The notes below the pieces were generated by a model. The model saw nothing but the letters and a program-made list of their open reading frames with translations. It did not search any database and was not told where the DNA came from. Made by a program: the position numbers and the translations under genes. This document shows positions 1-5,145 of a stretch of 5,145 bases of DNA, in pieces. The stretch is from Selenomonadaceae bacterium (GTDB taxonomy: Bacteria > Bacillota > Negativicutes > Selenomonadales > Selenomonadaceae), in the NCBI GenBank assembly GCA_017390245.1, contig JAFPCE010000163.1, positions 1 to 5,145 of the forward strand, read 5' to 3'. Within the stretch, counting starts at the first letter, position 1. The number at the start of each line of letters is the position of its first letter.

Positions 1-1389
1 AAAACCAAGATTTTCTGTGGCTGCGCTACTACCTTTGGTGCAGAGCATAACACTCATGTGTGCCCAGTATGTCTTGGTTTGCCAGGTGTATTGCCTGTAT
101 TAAATAAAAGCGTTTTGGAATTTGCCATTAAGGCTGGGCTGGCACTGAACTGCAAGATTAACAATTATTCCAAGTTTGACAGAAAGAATTATTACTATCC
201 AGATTTGCCAAAAAACTGGCAGACTTCCCAGTATGATTTGCCAATCTGTGAGCATGGTTATGTAGATATTGAAACCTCCAAGGGCAAGAAGCGCATCCGC
301 ATTACCCGTATTCACATGGAGGAGGATGCTGGCAAGCTGGTTCATTCCGGCAATACCATTAAAGATTCTGAGACCTCCAATGTTGACTACAACCGTACCG
401 GCGTGCCTTTGATTGAGATTGTATCTGAGCCAGATATTTCTTCTCCAGAGGAAGCACGTCTCTACATGGAAAAGGTTAAGTCCATTCTGCAGTACATTGA
501 TGTGTCTAACTGCAAGATGGAGGAAGGCAATCTCCGTGCTGACCTTAATGTTTCCCTGCGTCCACAGGGCAGCGATAAGCTGGGCACCCGTACTGAGATG
601 AAGAATATCAACTCCTTTAAGGCTGTTGAGGAAGCTCTGGAGTACGAGATTGAGCGTCAGGAAGAGGTTTTAGAGGATGGCGGCCATATTATCCAGGAGA
701 CCCGTACCTGGGATCCAGACCGTGGCATTACTCTTTCCATGCGCAGCAAAGAAAATGCCCATGACTACCGCTATATGCCTGAGCCAGATTTAGTTCCTAT
801 CATTACCAGTGATGAGGAGATTGAGAAGTTCCGTGAGAGCCTCCCAGAGCTGCCAGATGCCCGCCAGGCACGTTTGGAGTCTGAGTATGGTCTCTCCAGC
901 TACGATGCTGGCATTATCACCAGCTCCCGCCAGATGGCAGAGTATTTCGATGCAGTAGTGGCTACTGGTGCAGATGCCAAGCTGGCTGCTAACTGGATTA
1001 TGGGTGATTTGTCCAAGAACCTGAATGCTGAGGCTATTGCTATTGAGAATTCTCCAGTTGATGCTAAACGCTTAGGTGAAATGATTGGCCTTATCAGCAA
1101 GGGTACTATTTCCTCTAAGATTGCCAAGAAGGTATTCGAGGAAATGTGGCAGAGTCCTGACAGCCCAGAGAAGATTGTCAAGGATAAGGGCTTAGTTCAG
1201 ATAACTGATACCAAGGCTATTGAGGCTATTGTAGATAAGGTTATTGCTGAAAACCAGAAGGCTGTAGATGACTTCAAGGGCGGTAACAAGAAGGCCATCG
1301 GCTCTCTTGTTGGCCAGGTAATGAAGCAGTCCAAGGGCAAGGCAAACCCTCAGATGGTTAATCAGATGCTGGCAGAAAAATTAAAATAA
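1..1389 (+). CDS. gatB: Aspartyl/glutamyl-tRNA amidotransferase subunit B, 5'-truncated by window edge
   Basis: GatB is the tRNA-binding, kinase-like subunit of the GatCAB complex. The complex activates misacylated Glu-tRNA(Gln) or Asp-tRNA(Asn) with ATP and amidates it in the cytoplasm using ammonia from GatA. The frame is open from base 1, giving 462 residues. About 16-17 N-terminal codons (the usual ETVIGLEVH part) lie before the window, so the internal GTG at 58 is not the start. Visible landmarks are a zinc-type CxC...CPVC cluster (C6, C8, C21, C24 of the visible protein), KFDRKNYYYPDLPK, the HMEEDAGK active-site segment (residues 105-112), PLIEIVSEPD, and DYRYMPEPD. The C-terminal YqeY-like helical domain runs from about residue 313 to 460 and includes SSKIAKKVF, LVGQVMKQSKGKANP and a final LAEKLK. 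Some relatives, such as S. aureus GatB as I recall it, lack these cysteines. gatC and gatA are expected just upstream but are not visible. A hairpin terminator follows 48 bases after the stop. Identification is essentially certain. Confidence 0.97.
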   Translation, partial: KTKIFCGCATTFGAEHNTHVCPVCLGLPGVLPVLNKSVLEFAIKAGLALNCKINNYSKFDRKNYYYPDLPKNWQTSQYDLPICEHGYVDIETSKGKKRIRITRIHMEEDAGKLVHSGNTIKDSETSNVDYNRTGVPLIEIVSEPDISSPEEARLYMEKVKSILQYIDVSNCKMEEGNLRADLNVSLRPQGSDKLGTRTEMKNINSFKAVEEALEYEIERQEEVLEDGGHIIQETRTWDPDRGITLSMRSKENAHDYRYMPEPDLVPIITSDEEIEKFRESLPELPDARQARLESEYGLSSYDAGIITSSRQMAEYFDAVVATGADAKLAANWIMGDLSKNLNAEAIAIENSPVDAKRLGEMIGLISKGTISSKIAKKVFEEMWQSPDSPEKIVKDKGLVQITDTKAIEAIVDKVIAENQKAVDDFKGGNKKAIGSLVGQVMKQSKGKANPQMVNQMLAEKLK

Positions 1390-1437
1390 TATCTGCCTGG
1401 ATTTTTTGAACCAGTCAAATAAATATTAAGCTAAATG

Positions 1438-1470
1438 ACTAGCTATGGCACATGCTGTAGCTAGTTTTTT
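1438..1470 (+). terminator. Rho-independent terminator after gatB
   Basis: A perfect 8-bp stem, ACTAGCTA (1438-1445) with TAGCTAGT (1458-1465), encloses a 12-base loop and runs straight into a T tract (1465-1470). It lies 48 bases past the gatB stop and before the ireB promoter candidate. It therefore probably separates the gat transcript from the ireB operon. The stem is only moderately GC-rich, so some read-through is possible. Confidence 0.8.
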
Positions 1471-1507
1471 GCTGAAAATAACTTTTCTAGTTTTTTTCAT
1501 AAATATG

Positions 1508-1516
1508 TGCTATCAT
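1508..1516 (+). promoter_or_regulatory. Candidate extended -10 promoter for the ireB operon
   Basis: TGCTATCAT matches the extended -10 pattern TGnTATAAT with one mismatch: TG at 1508-1509 and TATCAT at 1511-1516. No good -35 hexamer is seen 16-18 bases upstream, where the sequence is a T-rich run (1491-1497), which fits an extended -10 type. It lies between the gatB terminator and ireB. The predicted transcript start is near 1522-1523, leaving a leader of about 87 bases. This is a pattern call by eye only. Confidence 0.5.
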
Positions 1517-1550
1517 AAGCATTAAGAAATAGATTATGTGTTTTGTAATG

Positions 1551-1565
1551 CACCTTTTTAAGGTG
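1551..1565 (+). other. Small leader hairpin upstream of ireB
   Basis: CACCTT (1551-1556) and AAGGTG (1560-1565) form a perfect 6-bp stem with a 3-base T loop. The 3' arm AAGGTG resembles a ribosome-binding site. It is followed by a tiny open frame, ATG at 1566 to TGA at 1584-1586 (6 codons), with a second in-frame ATG at 1575. The real ireB ribosome-binding site (AGGAGGGG, 1597-1604) lies outside the hairpin. Whether the hairpin or the mini-frame does anything is unknown. Confidence 0.3.
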
Positions 1566-1609
1566 ATGTGCTATATGCTCATTTGATGGGCATTGAAGGA
1601 GGGGTTCTG

Positions 1610-1858
1610 ATGGTTAGTCAGGAAACAATGATGTTCCGTTTCGGGGCAGATGAGAATAAGGCTGAGAATATTATCCGCAATGCCTGCAGTTCTATGGAGA
1701 AGAAGGGCTACAACCCTATTAACCAGCTGGTTGGTTATCTTTTAAGCGGTGATCCTACCTACGTTACCAGCTACGAGGATGCCAGAAAGAAGATTCGCAC
1801 CTTAGAGCGGGATGAAATCTTAGAAGAGCTGATTCGTTCCTATCTGGAGAAGCATTGA
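1610..1858 (+). CDS. ireB: IreB family regulatory phosphoprotein (DUF965/UPF0297)
   Basis: This 82-residue cytoplasmic protein has the usual family length. In Enterococcus faecalis, IreB is a small dimeric substrate of the membrane Ser/Thr kinase IreK and affects cephalosporin resistance. The family hallmarks are all here: QETMMFRF at the N-terminus, KKGYNPINQLVGYLLSGDP (residues 31-49), YVTSYEDARKKI, and RDEILEELIRSYL at the C-terminus. T6, in the ET dipeptide, aligns with one of the N-terminal threonines phosphorylated in E. faecalis, which suggests that a PASTA/PrkC-type kinase exists elsewhere in the genome. The start is ATG 1610, chosen because GAAGGAGGGG (1595-1604) sits 5 bases upstream and the N-terminus then matches the family. 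The longer frame from GTG 1568 would run through that site. It is the first gene of a four-gene operon, and its TGA overlaps the ruvX ATG by one base. Confidence 0.95.
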   Translation: MVSQETMMFRFGADENKAENIIRNACSSMEKKGYNPINQLVGYLLSGDPTYVTSYEDARKKIRTLERDEILEELIRSYLEKH

Positions 1859-2289
1859 TGATGATGGCAAAACGGGCTATTAGCCTGGATATTGGTGACA
1901 GAACTGTTGGCGTTGCTGTTAGTGACCTGCTGGGAATGACTGCCCAGGGTGTGGAGACCATCAGGCGTACTACTTTAGATGCTGATATTGCCCGCATTAT
2001 TGAGCTCATGAAGGAATATGACACCAATAAGATTGTATCAGGGTATCCCCGCAATATGAATGGCAGTGAAGGACCACGCTGTGAGTTTGTGAAGGAATTC
2101 TGCGGTGCATTGCAGGAGGCATATCCTGAGGCAGATATTGAGTTCTGGGATGAGAGACTGTCTACAGTGGCTGCTACCCGTTCTCTTTTAGAGGCTGATG
2201 TCAGCCGCAAGAAGCGGAAAAAGGTCATTGATAAAATGGCTGCAGTATATATACTCCAGGGCTGGCTGGACAGGCAGAGCAGGTTTTAA
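1858..2289 (+). CDS. ruvX: RuvX/YqgF family putative pre-16S rRNA nuclease / Holliday junction resolvase
   Basis: This 143-residue protein has an RNase H-like fold and usual family length. Known roles in the family are maturation of the 16S rRNA 5' end (E. coli YqgF) and, in some species, Holliday-junction cleavage. Which applies here cannot be read from sequence. The conserved blocks are intact: LDIGDRTVGVAVSD (residues 10-23, with acidic D11), VSGYPRNMNGSEG (60-72), WDERLSTVAA (97-106, with E99), and RKKRKKVIDKMAAVYILQGW (118-136 region, with D125). D11, E99 and D125 are the expected metal-binding acids. Three tandem ATG codons occur at 1858, 1861 and 1864. GGAGA (1846-1850) lies 7, 10 and 13 bases before them, so 1858 or 1861 is the likely start. 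The 1858 start gives a TGATG overlap with ireB, implying translational coupling. The next gene follows after 36 bases with no terminator. Confidence 0.95.
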   Translation: MMMAKRAISLDIGDRTVGVAVSDLLGMTAQGVETIRRTTLDADIARIIELMKEYDTNKIVSGYPRNMNGSEGPRCEFVKEFCGALQEAYPEADIEFWDERLSTVAATRSLLEADVSRKKRKKVIDKMAAVYILQGWLDRQSRF

Positions 2290-2325
2290 TAGCTGGTAAA
2301 TATTTTCAGTAAAGGATTGGTTATT

Positions 2326-2649
2326 ATGCTGGAATTAATTGGTGCAGTTGTTGTAGTACTTCTCATTGCTGCTATGCTCATAGGCGGTGTGGCAGTGGGG
2401 ACTATTCTGATAGTTTTGGCGGTGTTAGCGGTGATAGCTGCTATTCTTGCCTTTGTATTTAATTTAACAGCATTTTTGCTTTATATGGGCTTTATGATAC
2501 TCATAGGCATGGGAATCAGGTTCCTTATAGGCAAGGGCTTGCTGATTCTGGGAGAAAAGCTTAACAGCAATTATCTCCTGGAGGATAAGTCCAGAGGCAC
2601 GGTAGCTACGGTATTAGCCATAGCTGCCACAGTAGCAATATTTATATAA
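2326..2649 (+). CDS. Small polytopic membrane protein of unknown function
   Basis: I do not recognise this 107-residue protein. It is almost entirely hydrophobic, with probable membrane segments at about residues 3-22, 24-46, 48-67 and 91-107. One short polar stretch (about 77-91, EKLNSNYLLEDKSRG) separates the last two. R65, K70, K78, K88 and R90 flank helices 3 and 4, which would place that polar segment in the cytoplasm under the positive-inside rule. There is no signal peptidase site, lipobox or catalytic motif. It is likely real because AAAGGA (2311-2316) lies 9 bases before ATG 2326, and because it sits in a compact operon, 36 bases after ruvX and 17 bases before the DUF1292 gene. A slightly earlier TTG (2317) would overlap the ribosome-binding region and is not preferred. 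It could be a holin-like, pore-type or kinase-associated small protein, but nothing in the sequence selects among these. Confidence 0.8.
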   Translation: MLELIGAVVVVLLIAAMLIGGVAVGTILIVLAVLAVIAAILAFVFNLTAFLLYMGFMILIGMGIRFLIGKGLLILGEKLNSNYLLEDKSRGTVATVLAIAATVAIFI

Positions 2650-2666
2650 AACACGAGGTGATATGT

Positions 2667-2978
2667 ATGGCAAATGAAAAAGATTTGATGGATGATGAGT
2701 TTGAGGATGATGGTACTATCGTTGTTACCTTTGAGGGACCTAACGGCGAAGAGCTTTACTATGCTCAGGAGATGCTCATTGAGACTGCGGCTGGCAATTT
2801 TGCTACTATGATTGGCATTAATGTAGAGAGCGGCGAAGAGGATGAGGATGATGTTATCATCTGCAAGATTATAAAGGATGAGGACGGCGAAGATTTGTAC
2901 ATCGATCCTACTGAGGAAGAGTTTGAGCTGGCTAAGGCTAAGTATGAGGAAATTTGTGACGAGGAAGGCATCCAGTAA
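2667..2978 (+). CDS. DUF1292 family acidic protein (YrzB-like)
   Basis: This is a 103-residue soluble protein of extreme acidity: about 35 Asp/Glu against five Lys, with no Arg or His. It matches the DUF1292 pattern of a short acidic N-terminus, a strand-rich core TIVVTFEGPNGEELYYAQEM, and a central acidic run SGEEDEDDVIICKI (residues 55-68). A second DEDGEDLYIDPTEEEFELA segment precedes a C-terminal helix ending in an acidic tail. In Bacillus and Clostridium the corresponding gene (yrzB) sits next to ruvX and ireB, and that context supports the call. Its biochemical function is unknown. The start is ATG 2667, with GAGGTG (2655-2660) 6 bases upstream. The GTG at 2658 falls inside that site. 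It is the last gene of the operon, and a strong terminator follows 24 bases after the stop. Confidence 0.88.
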   Translation: MANEKDLMDDEFEDDGTIVVTFEGPNGEELYYAQEMLIETAAGNFATMIGINVESGEEDEDDVIICKIIKDEDGEDLYIDPTEEEFELAKAKYEEICDEEGIQ

Positions 2979-3002
2979 TATTATCTGACTTTGCATCATA
3001 GG

Positions 3003-3033
3003 AGATAGCAGTTAAAGAGCTGCTATCTTTTTT
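3003..3033 (+). terminator. Rho-independent terminator closing the ireB operon
   Basis: A perfect 9-bp stem, AGATAGCAG (3003-3011) with CTGCTATCT (3020-3028), encloses an 8-base loop and is followed by a T tract (3028-3033). It lies 24 bases past the DUF1292 stop. It separates the operon from the kinase gene. Confidence 0.9.
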
Positions 3034-3034
3034 A

Positions 3035-3063
3035 TTTACTTTAAATCAGCATAATAGTATAAT
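3035..3063 (+). promoter_or_regulatory. Candidate promoter upstream of the hybrid kinase (distal)
   Basis: TTTACT (3035-3040, four of six matches to TTGACA) is followed after 17 bases by a perfect TATAAT (3058-3063). Transcription would begin near 3070 and give a leader of about 119 bases that includes the palindrome at 3077-3118. The region is AT-rich, so chance matches are easy. It is nonetheless the better-spaced of the two candidates. Confidence 0.5.
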
Positions 3064-3076
3064 AAACACATAAAAT

Positions 3077-3118
3077 GAACTTATGAAATAATATTTATTA
3101 TTTATTTAGAAAAAGTTC
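3077..3118. repeat. Nested inverted repeat in the kinase upstream region
   Basis: The inner part is a perfect palindrome with 8-base arms and a 2-base centre: AAATAATA (3086-3093), TT, TATTATTT (3096-3103). It is enclosed by a second pair of 6-base arms, GAACTT (3077-3082) and AAGTTC (3113-3118). It lies between the two promoter candidates. It could be a regulator-binding site or, if transcription starts upstream, a leader stem-loop. The inner AT-only palindrome could be chance in such AT-rich DNA. The mixed-base outer arms make the whole less trivial. Confidence 0.4.
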
Positions 3119-3134
3119 TATTAAATAATTAATG

Positions 3135-3140
3135 TATAAT
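3135..3140 (+). promoter_or_regulatory. Candidate -10 box proximal to the hybrid kinase
   Basis: This is a perfect TATAAT preceded directly by TG (3133-3134). No convincing -35 hexamer lies 16-18 bases upstream, where the sequence reads AAAGTT (3112-3117). A start near 3147 would give a leader of about 42 bases. It would place the palindrome at 3077-3118 just upstream of and over the -35 position, as expected for an operator or activator site. Confidence 0.4.
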
Positions 3141-3188
3141 ATACTTGCTGATTAGAAGTGTTTTGTGTCCGGTTTTAGGGGTGATTGT

Positions 3189-5145
3189 ATGTACAAGAAA
3201 CTGGCAGATAGTATATTAGAGCCAATTGCAGATATTATCAAAAGACGTGATCCTGTGGCTATTCTGGGTGGTTACTTTGAAAAGGGCTGTCCTATTAATT
3301 ATGTCAATGATGCCATGGTGCAGCTTTTAGGCTATGATAGTGAGGAAGAGCTGGAAAATGCCATTGATGGTCTGGTAATGAATCTGGTGCATCCAGAGGA
3401 CAGGCCCCAGGCTGAAGCCCTGCTGGATAAGCCTAGTGAAGAGGGTGCAGTATACCGTACTGTTTACCGTATGCTGAAGAAGGATGGCAGCTGGTTCTGG
3501 AATATTGACTTTGGTAAGACTGTTCTGACTGAGGATGGCAGACTGTCTATTATCAGTGTCATTACCCCTATGGAAGAGTATGTGCAGCAGCATGAGGAGC
3601 TGGAGGCACGTCATGATTTAACCAACTATGCTTTTGAAAATATGCCTGGAGGCTATCACCGGGTGAAGGCTTCCTTTGAGGATGGCAATGAATTTCTCTA
3701 TGTCAGTGACCAGTTTTTGAAAATAGTAGGCTGGACTCGTGAAGAAATCAAGACTAAGTTTAATAATAAGCTGTTAAATATGGTGCATCCTAATGATTTG
3801 TCCCAGTCCCTGAAGGAAGTTAAGGATAATCCAGAAAATAGCTTCTATACCTGGACTGCCAAGGAAAAATTTATTGTGTTCCGTATTTGTGCTAAAAGCG
3901 GTTATAAATGGGTCAGTGGCAGTGCTGTACTAATTGAGAGGGATGGCAAGAGCTTTGTTCATGGCAGCATAGCGGATATTTCTGATTTTATCCAGAATGA
4001 ACGTAACGTTAAGCATCATCTGAAGAAGGCTTTAAATACCATTACAGAGAAAAATAATGAGCTGCAGCTGGCACGTGAAAAGGCTGACATTGCCAATAAG
4101 GCAAAGACTGCCTTCCTTTTTAACATGTCTCATGATATCCGCACTCCTATGAATGCTATTCTGGGATTTACCAGGCTTTTAGAGCAGAATATTGATGATA
4201 AGGACAAGCGCCAGGAATATCTGGATAAGATTAACTCATCTGGTAATTATCTATTGTCTCTGATTAATAATGTTTTAAAGATGTCCCAGATTGAAAATGG
4301 CAAGAACTTTATAGAGTCTGCGCCGTGCGATGTTTATAATTTAACTAAAGAACTGTGGGATATTTATGCGGAGCAGATTCATGATAAGGCAATAACCTTT
4401 AATAATAGTATTGAGGCTGAGCATCAGTATATTTATTGTGATATTACCAAAATCCGGGAGATTTTCCTGAATATACTGACTAATTCCTTTAAATACACAC
4501 CTAAGGGTGGTACTGTTACCTGTGCTATTACCCAGCTGCCTGATGAGAAACGGCAAAATTATATATGGATGCATTGTGTTTTTGCAGATACTGGCATTGG
4601 TATGTCTGAGGATTTTCTGCCAAGGATTTTTGATGAATTTGCCAGGGAGAGAAATTCTGTGGGAAATCATCTGGAGGGCACTGGCCTGGGAATGCCTATT
4701 GTAAAAAAGCTGGTGGAGCTGATGGGGGGCACTATTAAGGTGGAAAGCCAGCTGGGCAGAGGCACTACCTATACTGTAGATATTCCGCACCGCATAGCTG
4801 AAGCTCCTGCTGAGGAAAAGCATGGACAGGATTTGCCAGATTATTCTGGTTATAGGGTGCTTTTGGCTGAAGATAATGATCTGAATGCGGAAATAGCTAT
4901 GTCTGTCTTTAATGAATTTGGGCTGGAGACTAAATGGGCTAAGGATGGCATTGAGTGTGTGGATATGCTGCAGAAGGCCTTTGAGGAACATGGTGAGGGA
5001 TATTTTGCAGCTGTGTTCATGGATATTCAGATGCCAAATATGGATGGCTATAAGGCTACGGCTGTTATCCGCAAATGGGAAAAGGAGAATGGGAAAAAGC
5101 CTATTCCTATTGTGGCTATGACGGCTAATGCTTTTGAAGAGGACA
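3189..5145 (+). CDS. Hybrid sensor histidine kinase/response regulator (PAS-PAS-HisKA-HATPase-REC), 3'-truncated by window edge
   Basis: The frame is open for 652 codons without a stop and leaves the window. No membrane segment or signal peptide is seen, so it is a soluble cytoplasmic sensor. Domains in order are PAS 1 (about residues 20-128, with INYVND and HPED), PAS 2 (about 147-265, with FLYVSD, HPND and IADISD) and a coiled-coil linker (about 266-304). HisKA follows (about 305-372), with SHDIRTPMNAILGF and phospho-acceptor H315. The HATPase domain (about 418-534) carries N432 in the N box, DTGIG at D467, FDEF at 481-484 and GTGLGM at 497-502. The receiver starts at about 555, with acidic pair E561-D562, phospho-acceptor D612 (FMDIQMPNMDG) and T645. 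Its conserved lysine lies beyond the edge. Phosphate presumably passes from H315 to D612, then perhaps to an HPt domain further on. ATG 3189 is preceded by AGGGG (3177-3181) at 7 bases. Ligand and output are unknown. All visible catalytic residues are intact. Confidence 0.95.
   Translation, partial: MYKKLADSILEPIADIIKRRDPVAILGGYFEKGCPINYVNDAMVQLLGYDSEEELENAIDGLVMNLVHPEDRPQAEALLDKPSEEGAVYRTVYRMLKKDGSWFWNIDFGKTVLTEDGRLSIISVITPMEEYVQQHEELEARHDLTNYAFENMPGGYHRVKASFEDGNEFLYVSDQFLKIVGWTREEIKTKFNNKLLNMVHPNDLSQSLKEVKDNPENSFYTWTAKEKFIVFRICAKSGYKWVSGSAVLIERDGKSFVHGSIADISDFIQNERNVKHHLKKALNTITEKNNELQLAREKADIANKAKTAFLFNMSHDIRTPMNAILGFTRLLEQNIDDKDKRQEYLDKINSSGNYLLSLINNVLKMSQIENGKNFIESAPCDVYNLTKELWDIYAEQIHDKAITFNNSIEAEHQYIYCDITKIREIFLNILTNSFKYTPKGGTVTCAITQLPDEKRQNYIWMHCVFADTGIGMSEDFLPRIFDEFARERNSVGNHLEGTGLGMPIVKKLVELMGGTIKVESQLGRGTTYTVDIPHRIAEAPAEEKHGQDLPDYSGYRVLLAEDNDLNAEIAMSVFNEFGLETKWAKDGIECVDMLQKAFEEHGEGYFAAVFMDIQMPNMDGYKATAVIRKWEKENGKKPIPIVAMTANAFEED

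Noticed and set aside
58..60. GTG at 58 as the start of gatB
   Set aside because: The frame is open from base 1 and the preceding residues (KTKIFCGCATTFGAEHNTH) are conserved GatB sequence including two of the zinc-type cysteines. The true start is therefore upstream of the window.
1519..1551. Inverted repeat GCATTA (1519-1524) with TAATGC (1546-1551) near the ireB promoter
   Set aside because: The arms are only 6 bases with a 21-base gap, and the predicted transcript start near 1522 would leave the left arm half untranscribed. Chance is the simplest explanation.
1764..2228. A 154-codon open frame on the - strand opposite ireB and ruvX
   Set aside because: It is antisense to two clearly conserved genes, has no family resemblance and is Ser/Arg-rich as expected for a shadow frame.
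2571..2999. A 142-codon - strand open frame over the DUF1292 gene and the end of the membrane gene
   Set aside because: It is antisense to the well-supported DUF1292 gene, and its Leu/Ile-rich content is the complement of the acidic codons there.
4341..4991. A 216-codon open frame on the - strand opposite the kinase gene
   Set aside because: It lies wholly antisense to an intact, motif-complete kinase. Its translation is rich in His, Ile and Leu without a recognisable domain, and it is best read as a shadow of the coding strand.
4912..5121. A 69-codon + strand open frame within the receiver domain
   Set aside because: It is an out-of-frame overlap of the kinase frame, which itself shows complete receiver motifs. 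It has no ribosome-binding site or family match.

Overview
The window looks like an ordinary housekeeping stretch of a Firmicutes (Bacillota) chromosome with moderate GC, followed by a large signalling gene. The evidence is the joint presence of an IreB-family phosphoprotein, RuvX/YqgF and an acidic DUF1292 protein in one block, strong Shine-Dalgarno sites (AGGAGGGG, AAAGGA, GAGGTG, AGGGG), U-tailed hairpin terminators, and a GatB-type amidotransferase subunit. The genus cannot be fixed by eye. Clostridia or Negativicutes is the best guess, and that is inference only. All six genes lie on the + strand.

Layout. (1) 1-1389: gatB, cut at its 5' end by the window edge, then a hairpin terminator (1438-1470). 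(2) 1390-1609: a non-coding gap holding the gatB terminator, an extended -10 promoter candidate near 1508-1516 and a small leader hairpin. (3) 1610-2978: a tight four-gene operon made of ireB, ruvX (TGATG stop/start overlap), an unrecognised small membrane protein, and a DUF1292 acidic protein. A strong terminator at 3003-3033 closes it. (4) 3034-3188: an AT-rich intergenic region with two TATAAT-type -10 candidates and a nested palindrome. (5) 3189 to the window end: a soluble hybrid sensor histidine kinase (PAS-PAS-HisKA-HATPase-REC). It is open at the 3' edge, with every catalytic residue present except the receiver lysine, which lies beyond the window.

How the genes relate. GatB belongs to the tRNA-dependent amidation pathway (Gln-tRNA and/or Asn-tRNA). 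The ireB operon joins a probable Ser/Thr-kinase substrate to a pre-16S rRNA/Holliday-junction nuclease family protein and two proteins of unknown function. This is a variation on the alaS-ireB-ruvX-DUF1292 order known in Bacillus and Clostridium relatives. The kinase gene sits between its own promoter region and the window edge and appears to be a separate transcription unit.

I see no mobile element, CRISPR array, tRNA or rRNA, and no clear novel system. The points most worth a second look are the extra four-helix membrane protein inside the ireB/ruvX block and the nested palindrome upstream of the kinase.
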